From Acidobacteriaceae bacterium (GTDB lineage: Bacteria > Acidobacteriota > Terriglobia > Terriglobales > Acidobacteriaceae), in contig PLXE01000091.1 of the NCBI GenBank assembly GCA_003151335.1, forward strand, positions 1 to 64,000: a stretch of DNA of 64,000 nt. The letters are read 5' to 3'. The notes under the pieces were generated by a model. It was not told the DNA's origin. It was given only the letters and a program-made list of their open reading frames with translations, and did not search any database. Position 1 is the first letter of the stretch, and the number at the start of each line of letters is the position of its first letter. The translations under genes were made by a program, and so were the position numbers. This document shows positions 42,842 to 51,993 of the stretch, in pieces.

Positions 42842-43930
42842 GTGAATTTCAGAATCCTGGCGTCGTTCGCTTCGGCCATGCTGGCGGCAACATTCGCTGC
42901 CGCCGGAAACCCAGCACATTCCGAGCTGCATGTCCTGTCACCCGTTACCCGAGGAAACCTGACTATCTTCCCAGTCGTCGGAGGCGCGGAGAACGACACG
43001 GGCCGCCTGCTGACGCTCGATGAAGGACTGCGCTCCGGCGCGGTTGTAGTAACCGAGGCGGGTTCGCTTCGGGGATTGGTGCGGCCAGGCTCGTCGCCGC
43101 CGCGGCAATCCGGCGACGCGGTGAACCGCCTGGTCCTGATCAACAATTCCGCCCATCCTCTGCTTCTGCTCGCCGGCGAGGTGGTGACCGGCGGCAAGCA
43201 GGACCGGGTGATCGGGGTGGACCGCATCGTTCCGCCCAAGTCAGACCCCATTGATCTGTCGGTGTTCTGCGTTGAGCCGGGACGCTGGGTGGCCTCGTCC
43301 GAGCACTTCGGCTCGATGAAATCGCAGATGGCGCAGCCCAGCGTGCGCACCCCGGCGATGGCCGACCGCAATCAGCAGAAGGTGTGGGCAGAGGTAGGCT
43401 CGGCGGTCGCAGGCATGGCGAGGGCAGTTCCGCAAGCCAGCGGTTCCATGCACGCGTCCACCTCGTATGCCAAGGCAATGGAAAATCCCGACGTGCAGAA
43501 GAAAGTTGAATCCGTCGCTGCCGATTACGATGGGATGCTGCGCGAGTTGAAGAAGGAAGGCGCGAAAGGCGTGGTGGTCGCCATCAATGGACGCATCCTG
43601 TGGGCCGACGTTTTCGCCAGCACCGAACTGCTGGAAAAATACTGGCAGAAGCTCATCCGGTCGTACGCCGCCGATTCACTGACAACGGTCGGCGAAGGCG
43701 GTAAGGCCGATCAGAAGTTGGCGCAGCTATTTCTCGACCAGCTCCACGGAAACCGTGAGGTCACGGAGACGGAGCCGGGACTGTTCCGCCGCACCGAAAT
43801 CAGTGGCGATGGCTATCGGGTTTTCAGCTTGACCTCGCTGGTGTCGAGGCCGGAGTACACTGTCCACCTTGCCAAGATGGTGTACAGCGGCAATGAGCGG
43901 CCAGGAGTGTATCCGACAATGTATCGGTAG
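42842..43930 (+). CDS. Secreted ARPP-1-domain protein
   Basis: A 362-residue protein from GTG 42842, which has GGAGGT seven bases upstream; the frame is open far to the left but that part is antisense to the sigma gene. It has a signal peptide (ILASFASAMLAATFAAAG) and the ARPP-1 (DUF6569) hallmark LLLLAGEVVTGGKQDRVIGV followed by RIVPPKS. The family has no known enzyme activity. It is divergent from the sigma factor gene, 87 bases away, and may share its control region. Confidence 0.75.
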   Translation: MNFRILASFASAMLAATFAAAGNPAHSELHVLSPVTRGNLTIFPVVGGAENDTGRLLTLDEGLRSGAVVVTEAGSLRGLVRPGSSPPRQSGDAVNRLVLINNSAHPLLLLAGEVVTGGKQDRVIGVDRIVPPKSDPIDLSVFCVEPGRWVASSEHFGSMKSQMAQPSVRTPAMADRNQQKVWAEVGSAVAGMARAVPQASGSMHASTSYAKAMENPDVQKKVESVAADYDGMLRELKKEGAKGVVVAINGRILWADVFASTELLEKYWQKLIRSYAADSLTTVGEGGKADQKLAQLFLDQLHGNREVTETEPGLFRRTEISGDGYRVFSLTSLVSRPEYTVHLAKMVYSGNERPGVYPTMYR

Positions 43931-43951
43931 TAGACTGTTGTGACGTAAACG

Positions 43952-43988
43952 AAAAATCCCCATCCAAGCAACACCGGCTTGGATGGGG
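43952..43988 (-). terminator. Intrinsic terminator of the leftward small membrane gene
   Basis: CCCCATCCAAGC (43958-43969) and GCTTGGATGGGG (43977-43988) form a perfect 12-bp stem with a 7-base loop. Read on the minus strand it is followed by ATTTTTC, fitting the end of the gene at 44067-44399. It may also stop the rightward gene ending at 43930, although no T run follows on that side. Confidence 0.7.
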
Positions 43989-44066
43989 CACCCTCAGGAT
44001 GATTGGCTGGGCCACCCGCCATAGAAAACTCGGCGGCGCTTAATTTTGATGAACCACAACCCTTTC

Positions 44067-44399
44067 TTATGATGGTCGCCTAGGCCACCCGCCTTTCCAG
44101 AGCCAAATCATGAATCTAACCGTACCTCCAACAACCGATGTTCCGAATGCCACATACAGCAAAGAGAAAAGGTACGGCGCCCGAAGCCACAAGAGTTTCA
44201 ATGTCTCTGACTCAGCAACGCATGTTAATACCAGACCGAAGCATGTGAGCCCTATGGTAGCGCTAAGTAGAACCTTCTGCTTCTCGGGAGTTATACCTCC
44301 CGTTACCATAGCCCATACGATTCCGACTAAGTAAAAAGCCCACGGGGCAACAAAAGAAAATATGATATCCTGCGCGACTGAAAGTGTATTTATTTGCAT
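44067..44399 (-). CDS. Small membrane protein of unknown function
   Basis: A 110-residue protein with three clear hydrophobic helices (FSFVAPWAFYLVGIVWAMV, LLSATIGLTCFGLVLTCV, LFSLLYVAFGTSVVGGTV) and a short basic C-terminus. No family is recognised. Base composition is lower in G+C than its neighbours, and a terminator lies 80 bases beyond its stop, which supports it being a real, possibly acquired gene. Confidence 0.55.
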   Translation of the reverse strand: MQINTLSVAQDIIFSFVAPWAFYLVGIVWAMVTGGITPEKQKVLLSATIGLTCFGLVLTCVAESETLKLLWLRAPYLFSLLYVAFGTSVVGGTVRFMIWLWKGGWPRRPS

Positions 44400-44498
44400 T
44401 CCACGATAAACCCATAGATAACAGTTCCTAAGTCATAAACAGCCTTTGCAGCACCAACATAAGAAGCCGCCTTCGACGCCGCCTGCTTGCCGTGTGCC

Positions 44499-44531
44499 CC
44501 ACCCAAGCTGGGTCTGGGCTTGCTTGGGTGG
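44499..44531. repeat. CCACCCAAGC hairpin repeat
   Basis: CCACCCAAGC (44499-44508) and GCTTGGGTGG (44522-44531) pair over ten bases around a 13-base loop. The arms resemble those of the terminator at 43958-43988 (CCATCCAAGC), suggesting one small palindrome family in this stretch. No T run follows on either strand. Confidence 0.5.
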
Positions 44532-44589
44532 CGTAGTTCTCCCTTTTCACGCACATAATCCACGAGTCCGCTACCCGATTCAAGGCGCG

Positions 44590-46944
44590 CTACTGCACTT
44601 CGAAGTCGGCGCTTCGCGGCGGCGAAGTGTTGCCGGCGGAGTCCACCGCCTTTAGCTCCAGACGATACGATCCCGGCGGAAGTGTATCCACCGGCAGCTT
44701 CAGCCCCATGGGAACCAGCGCACTCCCAGCTTTCACGTCCTTGGCTGCGATACCACTCTCAAACTTCTTTTCACCGGACTTACGGTCGATGACGGCCATC
44801 TTGACCCCGACTTTGGCAGGAGGGTTGGCGCTGGTCAGAAGCGAGTCGTAGATTTCTACATAAAATCCGGCGTGATCGCTCTTCTTGAACTGGTCGCTTC
44901 CGGAAGGTACCAGCTGCACTCCCTGGGTCACGAGTGGAGTGCGGTCCTCGAGCAGCGCGGCATCCAGACGCTCTCCCATCTGCGAAACCGGGTGAATGTC
45001 CTTGCTCAGGGCGACCGCACTCAGGGTGAATTGCTTGCCGTCATAGGGGTCAATCACCAGCGGCAACTCCAGTTTCGCGAAGCTGTCGGCGCCGTGGGGG
45101 TTGAACACCACCTTCAAGTTGTAATGACCCGAGGCGACATCGAATTGGGTCTCGTAATGTGCTGGCTTGGAGTTGAATTCCTCCACTTCCTTCTTGTCCT
45201 CGAAGGTGAGGCTGAGGGTGTCGCTGAATCGCGCCGCCACTGTTCCATCCAGCTTGTAGGCAAGGCCGACAACATTGGCCGTACCGTGCAGCTTGCCGTT
45301 CTGCTTTTCGAACTTGATGGTGTTTGGCGGGACCTCGATTGCCAGGTTCACGCGCGCCGTGTTCACCGAAGTGTAGAAGAAAGGAGCCAGCATGGAAGCC
45401 GCGATAGTCCCCGGCTGCGAACCGGTAATGCGGTCCTGCAACTGCTTTTCTTCCGGCTTGCCCGCGAGCATGTCCGTGGATCGCACATTGCAGTAGCCGC
45501 TGCGCCAGCGGGAGACCGTTCCGCTGCGCTCGACCTTGACTTTCAGCGTGTGGCAGGCGCCTTCCTCAGACGGAGGCGGCGCATACCCCAGCACGTAATA
45601 CTCAGTTTGCTCCCGCGCGATTTTCTGCATACCGCCCAGCAGATCGTTGGAATTGACGATCACGAAACCGCCCGTGCCTTGGGCCAGTTGATAGAGGACT
45701 TGCTGGTTTTCGACGACATTGGGAATCGTCGGAATGAGTTGTTGGGACTGACTGTAGGGGTTGCGGCCATACATATTCGGGTTATTGACGTAGGGGCCGC
45801 CGCCGCGATTGCCACCCGTTCCGGTGCCGCCTCCACCGCCCTTGCCACCCCCGCCCGTTCCGGTGCCGCCTCCGCCCTTGCCACCCCCGCCGGTTCCACC
45901 GCCGCCAGTTCCGCCCCCGCCACCCCCGCGTCCTCCTCCTCCGCCACCGCCCCCGCCGCCGCGCTGCACGTAAACCAGACGGGCGGGCTGGCCCTGGTCC
46001 TCTGCAGAGTAGTCAAGGGTTGCGGTGACAAGCCGCGCAGGCAAGTCGTTGGGAATGGTCTGCAAACGCGCGGAACCAGGGGTTGCGGACCCCGGCGCGA
46101 CCAAACCGCGAACGTCAATGGGATAGACGGCCACATTGGCCTTGTTGCAGGCGTCAATTACCGCCATCAGTTCGGACTGCCGTTCAAAGTAATCGGGTGT
46201 GCCGGGCGTGATGGGGAAGCCAGCGGTCAGCAGCACCAGGGTCTTTCGGTCCGGCACCGAAGCCAGGCTCTTGGCGACACTGCGCAAGGCGAGCAGCAGG
46301 GTGCGCGCCCCAAAATTGGCTTCGGCATTTCCTAGCTGCGGCGCGCCGAGCGACGCAACTTCCTGGGGTTGCGCGTTGGGCGACACGCTGGAAAACTTCA
46401 CGCCACGCACCACTTGCTTTAACCGCTGGGCGTCGGCCGTGAAGTTGAGGGCAACGTTCAGGGTGCCCCCGAAGTTCATGATTGCCATGTAGCGGTCGGG
46501 CCCTGCGTTGGCTTCGATGAACTTCACCGCCGCGTCGCGCGCCCTGGCCTGATCGCCGAAGCTCATGGTGGAGTTGTCAAACAGCAGCACCAGGTAATGG
46601 CGATGATTCTCGGAGGGAGCCGAGGAGCCGGATTCAGCCGAGAAACTCTTGATCGGCTGCTCCTTGTTGTCTTCCCAAACTTTGAAATCTTTGGCGGTCA
46701 GACCGCTGACGTAGTGTCCACCTTTGTCGGTGACGATGGTGTCCACCAGGACCAGACGCGTTTCCGCCTTGAAGACCGGGATAGGACCGCCGGCGGGAGG
46801 CGAGGCCTGGTTCTGCCCCGGCCCTGGCTGGGCTTGGGGTTGCGTCTGCTGGGCATGCGCCAAGATGGCGACGTCCGCGAAGCTTAAGCTCATGCAGGCG
46901 ATGACCACTATGAATGCTGCTAACCACAGGCGACGAGTTTGCAT
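44590..46944 (-). CDS. VWFA-related Acidobacteria secreted protein with glycine-rich insert
   Basis: A 784-residue secreted protein from ATG 46944, which has GAGGTG six bases upstream. The signal peptide is followed by the VWFA-related domain typical of Acidobacteria: VFKAETRLVLVDTIVTDKGG, the MIDAS-like LLFDNSTMSFGD, and VLLTAGFPITPG. A tract of about 60 mostly glycine residues (GGGGGRGGG and GTGGGG units) interrupts it near 45805-45960. The C-terminal half is beta-rich. MIDAS metal binding suggests adhesion or protein binding outside the cell. It follows the related gene at 46970 in one leftward operon. Confidence 0.85.
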   Translation of the reverse strand: MQTRRLWLAAFIVVIACMSLSFADVAILAHAQQTQPQAQPGPGQNQASPPAGGPIPVFKAETRLVLVDTIVTDKGGHYVSGLTAKDFKVWEDNKEQPIKSFSAESGSSAPSENHRHYLVLLFDNSTMSFGDQARARDAAVKFIEANAGPDRYMAIMNFGGTLNVALNFTADAQRLKQVVRGVKFSSVSPNAQPQEVASLGAPQLGNAEANFGARTLLLALRSVAKSLASVPDRKTLVLLTAGFPITPGTPDYFERQSELMAVIDACNKANVAVYPIDVRGLVAPGSATPGSARLQTIPNDLPARLVTATLDYSAEDQGQPARLVYVQRGGGGGGGGGGRGGGGGGTGGGGTGGGGKGGGGTGTGGGGKGGGGGTGTGGNRGGGPYVNNPNMYGRNPYSQSQQLIPTIPNVVENQQVLYQLAQGTGGFVIVNSNDLLGGMQKIAREQTEYYVLGYAPPPSEEGACHTLKVKVERSGTVSRWRSGYCNVRSTDMLAGKPEEKQLQDRITGSQPGTIAASMLAPFFYTSVNTARVNLAIEVPPNTIKFEKQNGKLHGTANVVGLAYKLDGTVAARFSDTLSLTFEDKKEVEEFNSKPAHYETQFDVASGHYNLKVVFNPHGADSFAKLELPLVIDPYDGKQFTLSAVALSKDIHPVSQMGERLDAALLEDRTPLVTQGVQLVPSGSDQFKKSDHAGFYVEIYDSLLTSANPPAKVGVKMAVIDRKSGEKKFESGIAAKDVKAGSALVPMGLKLPVDTLPPGSYRLELKAVDSAGNTSPPRSADFEVQ

Positions 46945-46969
46945 ATAACACCTCAGCACGTTCGAGCAC

Positions 46970-48805
46970 TTACGGAATTTTGATGGCGCCGTTTTGTGCC
47001 GTTAATTGTCCTTCCTCATCACGCACTACCAGCCGCACCATATAGTTGCCGGGCTTTACGTCGAAGCTGCTTTTCAAAGTCACCCCCGCAGCCAGCTTGC
47101 TGCCCAAGGTCTCATCTTTCCAACGCATCTCCAGCGTCTTCTGATTGCCGCTGACATAGTTGCCGTTACGATCGAACAATACCGCGACCACGGTCAGACT
47201 GTTGTTGTTGCGGCCGTCCGCTTTGCGATAGTGCAGGTGGCGGACGTCGAGCCTGACCAGGACCGAGAGCCTGGCATCGTCGTCGCTGGTCTTGAAGAAC
47301 TGGGTGTGCAACTCGACGGGAAGATCGTGCAACTCTTCCTGGGAAAAAACCTCATCCCTTATCTGCTCTTTGGCCTGCTCGGCGGCGTTAGTCGCCTGCC
47401 TGGGAGCATAGTAGCCCTTGCGGGCCTGGATGTTCAGCTTTTGGCCTTTGACTGTGACCTTCAGATTATGAAAGCGGCCGTCGAATTTCAGGTCCTGCGG
47501 GGAAAAGGCAAGCAGATAAGAGTATTCCGGTGGCGTAGCCAGTCGCCGGAGACCGCCTTCAAAGTCGTTGCTGTTCTGGATGAACGTGCCTCCGGTGGCA
47601 TAGGCAAGTTCGGAAAGCACGTCGGCATTCGCCAACGCTTCCTGATGCATGTATTGCATCATTAACCCGCCAATACTCGGGCTCGGCGCTCGACTGGCGC
47701 TGATGTCCGGCATTATCGTGTACAGACCCCGGGCATCCAAGGCGCTGATGATGACACCCGAATGCAGCGCTCGGTCTGCAATTTCCATCTGCTCTTGCAG
47801 TTGGTCGGGATTATAAAAACCAGGCGAGACCAGAATAATGCTGCGCTGGCCGGGCATGGCGGCTATCCTTCGCACGACATCTTTCAAGGTGGCGAGGGAA
47901 ACCTGGGTTTCATGGTCTCCCAGATCCAGTTCGCGCATTACGGCCGCCTGCGCCATCTGCTGCGCGCTTCTGAGCTGGTTGATATCACCGTTAAATTCGC
48001 AATCCAAAGTGTCCTGGGCGACAACCTGCAACGCCTGGGCGTCGTGTTTGTTCTGTACCTGGTCCGCCAGGTAGTACGAGACGTCCGGGCACTCCTGCAC
48101 CCCGGAGCCGGTGATAGGGCGCGGCTGTAAGCGGTTCAGGGTCGCGTGCAGCTTGTCGCGGTCGTCGGTGAAGTCGAGTTGCGTCTGGCCAGACGTAGTA
48201 AAGATGGCAACCCGGTCTGTGGACTGCAAGGTTTGCAGGTTACGCCCAGCCGCATTTCTCACCTGTGCCAAGTCGCCAAACTTCAGATGAATGTCGTCGA
48301 AAAGGAAAATGACGTAACGCAACGGTAAGCCGGGAGCCGCGTCGTCGGGGTCTGTTCCCGCATTCGTGCGCTTTGCGACTGGCTTGGCGCCTGCGTGCTC
48401 CATGAAGAATTTCGAGATGACCTGGGGCTTGCCATTGTCGGTAAGCTGGAAATCTTCTTGTCGCAGGTTGCCCACGGCTTTTCCATAGGCATCGCGAACC
48501 ACCACCCGCACTTCGACCAGATTGACCCTCACCTTGAAGGTGGTCGAGGTCTCTTCTCGCGTGGACATTTCAGGCGCATTCGCATTGATTGTTTGCGGCG
48601 TGGCAGGCGGGCCCGGCGGCGAAGATTGCGGTGTTGATGTAGAGCTGGCCGCTGAGCCTGACTGGGCAGCCGGCGCAGGAGTCGTGGTTTGTTGCGCCGC
48701 CATCGCCACCCCGGACAGCACCAGCGTCAGCCATGTGACTACGGCGGCCCGGCACTTGCAAGGGCAAACTTCCCTGGTGACGAGGAATAAGAGGCAAGAG
48801 AGCAC
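46970..48805 (-). CDS. VWFA-related Acidobacteria secreted protein
   Basis: A 611-residue secreted protein starting with GTG at 48805 (GGAG six bases before). After a leader and a Ser/Pro/Thr-rich stretch comes the VWFA-related core: FKVRVNLVEVRVVVRDAYGK, LRQEDFQLTDNGKPQVI, the MIDAS-like FLFDDIHLKFGDL and IILVSPGFYNPDQL. The C-terminus is beta-rich. It is the first gene of a two-gene operon with a paralogue and is divergent from rnpB. Family membership is clear; ligand unknown. Confidence 0.85.
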   Translation of the reverse strand: MLSCLLFLVTREVCPCKCRAAVVTWLTLVLSGVAMAAQQTTTPAPAAQSGSAASSTSTPQSSPPGPPATPQTINANAPEMSTREETSTTFKVRVNLVEVRVVVRDAYGKAVGNLRQEDFQLTDNGKPQVISKFFMEHAGAKPVAKRTNAGTDPDDAAPGLPLRYVIFLFDDIHLKFGDLAQVRNAAGRNLQTLQSTDRVAIFTTSGQTQLDFTDDRDKLHATLNRLQPRPITGSGVQECPDVSYYLADQVQNKHDAQALQVVAQDTLDCEFNGDINQLRSAQQMAQAAVMRELDLGDHETQVSLATLKDVVRRIAAMPGQRSIILVSPGFYNPDQLQEQMEIADRALHSGVIISALDARGLYTIMPDISASRAPSPSIGGLMMQYMHQEALANADVLSELAYATGGTFIQNSNDFEGGLRRLATPPEYSYLLAFSPQDLKFDGRFHNLKVTVKGQKLNIQARKGYYAPRQATNAAEQAKEQIRDEVFSQEELHDLPVELHTQFFKTSDDDARLSVLVRLDVRHLHYRKADGRNNNSLTVVAVLFDRNGNYVSGNQKTLEMRWKDETLGSKLAAGVTLKSSFDVKPGNYMVRLVVRDEEGQLTAQNGAIKIP

Positions 48806-48912
48806 AACAAACTCCAGTAGGGCCTAGCAATGCTGTGACGTAAATCCTATTCCGCTACCCGCCAGAGTACCAGTAATCAATTCGCAGAAGAAAAGATCCG
48901 TTCTCAACGATC

Positions 48913-48918
48913 TATAAT
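48913..48918 (+). promoter_or_regulatory. -10 element of rnpB
   Basis: A perfect TATAAT lies 9 bases before the first paired base of RNase P RNA. No good -35 hexamer is seen at standard spacing. Confidence 0.5.
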
Positions 48919-48927
48919 TACAGTGTT

Positions 48928-49378
48928 AGCTGCTGGGCCGGACGGTCGCTGCCGGCCCGCGAACACTGGTCGTCCGTTTCGGCGGCCCGCTTCGGCGGGA
49001 GAGCAGGTGGCGTGGGCAGACAGAGGAAAGTCCGAACTCCACAGAGCAATGTGCCGGATAACGTCCGGGCGGCGGCGTTCAAGCGTCGTTGACGGAAAGT
49101 GCCACAGAAAACATACCGCCCCGCCTCACGGCTGGGTAAGGGTGAAAAGGTGCGGTAAGAGCGCACCGCGCCGTCAGTAATGACGGTGGCAGGGAAAACC
49201 CCACACGGAGCAAGACCAAATAGGGGAGGAGCGTCCGCTTCGGCGGGCGCACGTGCCGGCTCGGTGCGTCACAACTTCCGGGTAGGTCGCTAGAGCCGCA
49301 CAGTAATGCGCGGCCCAGAGGAATGACCGTCGTGCCGCTTCGGCGGCACACAGAATTCGGCTTACAGGCCCGGCAGCT
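48928..49378 (+). ncRNA. rnpB: RNase P RNA, bacterial class A
   Basis: About 451 bases whose ends pair as helix P1 (AGCTGCTGGGCC with GGCCCGGCAGCT). Universal core segments are all present in order: GAGGAAAGTCCGAACTCC, AGTGCCACAGAAAACATACC, GGGTGAAAAGGTGCGGTAAG, CCCACACGGAGCAAGACCAA and AGAATTCGGCTTACA. Several TTCGGCGG tetraloop hairpins cap the variable stems. This is the catalytic RNA that trims tRNA 5' leaders. Confidence 0.97.
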
Positions 49379-49490
49379 ATCTATTCTCGCAGCCCGTACG
49401 ACCGCAAACACCAAGCCCCTGCAACGACTCCCGCCAGACGTTCCTGCAGTCCAAAATCACTCGCTAATTTGATGTAAGCTTTAGCTAGCG

Positions 49491-50864
49491 ATGAAATCCC
49501 CAGCCACACTTCGCCCGCGCGAAAATCGCACCCAGTTTATCAGCGGACTCTACGGCGACCTGATGGAGAATGGCATTCGCTATTTTTTCCCCGGAGCGAC
49601 GCTGGAACGCTTAGCGGGCGGCCCGGAGCGGATGCCGGGCCTGCTGGGCGCGGTGCCTAGCGGAGGCCAGGTCGAATTCGAGTGGCTGGGGGCGGGCTAC
49701 TCGCTGACCGTAAGTTCGAATCTGTCGGACCAGGAACGGCGGCTGCTGCGCAGCATCGGCATGGTGCTTTCCGCGCGCTATCAGCTGATCACCAACCAGG
49801 CGCTGGCGGCGCAGAGTTTTCAGCTCTTCCGCGGATTGCCTGAGGACCGGTTTGTCTCGGCCTTCCTCGATCCTTCTCCGCACACCAGCGGCGAAGCCAT
49901 TGCCGGCGTGCCCGATCGCATTGCCGATGCCATCGAAGTGTTGCGCATTAGCAGCATGAGCACCTACGAGAACCGCCGCATTGCCACCGGAGTGTTGCTG
50001 TTTGGCTCCATGCCGGAGCCGTGTCATGAACCGCCGCAGACGCCGGACTGGGCCCTGCGCTATTCCCACGAGCTGACCACCATCCGCAGTTTCCATCGTT
50101 TGTGCGATGGCTTGCAGACTCTCGCCCTGGTTGGCCGCGACGGCCTGCTGGCGGAATTGATCGACGTGCACGAATGGACCGAGCCCTATCGCGACATGCC
50201 GCTGCCGGTGCCGACCTCGGCACGCTACGGCGACCACTGCCGCGCCACTTTGTGCGGCGGACATATCTGCCTCATCCTGTCGCCCAACGGCGAGGTCAAA
50301 ATTTTCTCCGATGGCGTGCCCGTCTTCCGCTTTCTCGACGGCAAATGGCGGCTGGTGGATGCGCGCTATCGTTACGAGATGTGGAAGAACGCCATCGGTC
50401 ATACCGAACTGGCGGAGCGCCTGTTTGCCGTGGCCCTGAACCTTACCGAGAGCCGCCGGGGCGCGCTGTTCGTGGTGCTCGACGATCCTGAGTCGGCGCG
50501 GGCGCTGGTGTCGCAGCCTGATCTGCTCGAGCACATGAATCACCAGCCGGTGGCGGAGGGAATTTCCAGCAAGGACCAGTTGCATTATCTGCTGCGCGAC
50601 AAGAGCATCTTCGACTTCCCTTCTACCGTGTTGGAGAACATTGCCCGCATCGATGGCGCCGTGGTGCTCACTTCCCAGGCCAACCTGCTGGCCTTTGGCG
50701 CCATTCTGCACCATCATTCCAGCGAAGAAGCCATTAACCGTCCGGTCGAAGGCGGACGCACTACCGCCGCCATCGCCGCTTCGCGCTATGGCACGGCCCT
50801 GAAAATCAGCGAGGACGGCCTGGTCTCCATGTATCGCGAAGGGCGCTGCCTGTGGGAGATGTAG
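49491..50864 (+). CDS. Diadenylate-cyclase-like (DAC) domain protein with altered active site
   Basis: A 457-residue protein. The last 140 residues resemble the DisA_N/DAC domain that makes cyclic di-AMP: RRGALFVVLDD (about 322), RIDGAVVLTSQANLLAFGAI with the DGA motif (about 388), and GGRTTAAIAASRYGTALKIS (about 423), which stands at the RHR motif but reads RTT. The first 300 residues are a separate alpha/beta region of a kind seen as sensor domains fused to DAC. DGA is kept while RHR is changed, so catalysis is doubtful and nucleotide sensing is possible. It is a lone gene after rnpB. Confidence 0.65.
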   Translation: MKSPATLRPRENRTQFISGLYGDLMENGIRYFFPGATLERLAGGPERMPGLLGAVPSGGQVEFEWLGAGYSLTVSSNLSDQERRLLRSIGMVLSARYQLITNQALAAQSFQLFRGLPEDRFVSAFLDPSPHTSGEAIAGVPDRIADAIEVLRISSMSTYENRRIATGVLLFGSMPEPCHEPPQTPDWALRYSHELTTIRSFHRLCDGLQTLALVGRDGLLAELIDVHEWTEPYRDMPLPVPTSARYGDHCRATLCGGHICLILSPNGEVKIFSDGVPVFRFLDGKWRLVDARYRYEMWKNAIGHTELAERLFAVALNLTESRRGALFVVLDDPESARALVSQPDLLEHMNHQPVAEGISSKDQLHYLLRDKSIFDFPSTVLENIARIDGAVVLTSQANLLAFGAILHHHSSEEAINRPVEGGRTTAAIAASRYGTALKISEDGLVSMYREGRCLWEM

Positions 50865-50916
50865 ATTCAGGGAATAGGGGTTAGGGGCTAGTAAATTCTG
50901 TTGAAGGACGGGCGCG

Positions 50917-51669
50917 ATTCAAAACTTAATCCGTTGGTCGCTGCGGTTTGGAGTACTGTTCCTATCGGTCATTGCAGCCGCCGAGACCGCGGCCGCGCCT
51001 GTACCCTGCCCAGCCGCGAACAACCTGGCCGTTGCCGATGTGGTCGCGCGCTTGATGGGCCGCAACGCCGAGCGCGCGCGAGACTTGCTCAGTTTCCAGG
51101 CGACACGCAACTACCAATTGCACTACACCGGTTTTCCTTCGTCGCTCGCCGCCGAGATGCAGGTGAAGGTTTCCTACACCGCGCCGGGCACGAAGCAGTT
51201 CACGATTGAATCGGAATCCGGCTCCAAGCTCATCCTTAGCCGCGTCCTCCACCGCCTATTGGAATCGGAAAAGGAATCCGGGTCTGACGCAGCCAATCGT
51301 GCGGCGGTAGCCCTTACCACCGCCAACTACACTTTCTCCTTGTTGGGTTGTGCGCCCGGCGACGGCCCGCCCCTGTACGTCATGCAGGTCGCGCCCCTGC
51401 GTGACAATAAGTATCTGTACCGGGGAACGGTGTGGATCGATGCGACCGACTTTGCGGTGACGCGGATTGAGGCGCAACCGGCGAAAAACCCGTCATTCTG
51501 GACCAAGCGCTCGGTGATCGATCACGAGTATAAGAAAGTGGGCGGCTTCTACCTGCCGGCGTTGAACCGCACGGTCACCGATGTTCGCCTTGGCGGCCAG
51601 GCGGTGCTCACCATCCGCTATCAGGACTACAAAGTGTCGGCGGCAGAGAATGTCGCGGACCCGCGATGA
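50917..51669 (+). CDS. Secreted lipoprotein-sorting-like protein with non-standard start
   Basis: The body (SFQATRNYQLHYTGFPSSLA, IESESGSKLILSRVL, GTVWIDATDFAVTRIEA) looks like an outer-membrane lipoprotein-sorting (LolA-like) beta fold. A convincing signal peptide (LRFGVLFLSVIAAAETAAAP) lies upstream of the first standard start (GTG 51040), yet between the TGA at 50902 and that GTG the frame has no ATG, GTG or TTG. ATT at 50917, with GAAGGA upstream, is the best start that includes the signal peptide. Either ATT initiation or a lost ATG is possible. Exact function unknown. Confidence 0.55.
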   Translation: MQNLIRWSLRFGVLFLSVIAAAETAAAPVPCPAANNLAVADVVARLMGRNAERARDLLSFQATRNYQLHYTGFPSSLAAEMQVKVSYTAPGTKQFTIESESGSKLILSRVLHRLLESEKESGSDAANRAAVALTTANYTFSLLGCAPGDGPPLYVMQVAPLRDNKYLYRGTVWIDATDFAVTRIEAQPAKNPSFWTKRSVIDHEYKKVGGFYLPALNRTVTDVRLGGQAVLTIRYQDYKVSAAENVADPR

Positions 51670-51747
51670 GCAGTCCTGAGGGCTGTACAATTAGTCGGTT
51701 TCGGACCAATGGCATACAGCGCCGCGTCAAGAGAGGGGAGACGTTTC

Positions 51748-51993
51748 ATGCCTGTTGAACAGCCGCACAGTGCAACGCACCGGTTCACCGTCATCTTCGA
51801 GAAGGAGGACGAGGGAGGGTACCACGTTTTCTGTCCGACGTTACCGGGTTGCCACACCCAGAGTGAATCGGTCGAAGAGGGCATCCCTCGCATTCGCGAG
51901 GCGATTCAACTTTATGTAGATAGCCTGATCGAAGATGGGCTTCCAATCCCTCAAGAGGACATTTTTATCGCGCCGATCGAGATTACCGCGTGA
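51748..51993 (+). CDS. hicB: HicB-type antitoxin
   Basis: An 81-residue protein with the HicB partial RNase H fold: FTVIFEKEDEGGYHVFCPTL, PGCHTQSESVEEGIPRIREA and IQLYVDSLIEDGLPIP. ATG at 51748 has a GGGGAG site 7 bases before. It precedes and overlaps the hicA reading frame by four bases (GTGA), the reverse of the classic hicA-hicB order but common for this subgroup. The short form lacks a DNA-binding domain. Confidence 0.85.
   Translation: MPVEQPHSATHRFTVIFEKEDEGGYHVFCPTLPGCHTQSESVEEGIPRIREAIQLYVDSLIEDGLPIPQEDIFIAPIEITA

Noticed and set aside
44872-46335. 487-codon frame antisense to the VWFA-related gene
   Set aside because: Ala/Thr-rich shadow of the glycine tract with no domain.
49611-50717. 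368-codon frame antisense to the DAC-like gene
   Set aside because: His/Gln/Arg-rich shadow composition and no start signal; the sense frame has recognisable motifs.
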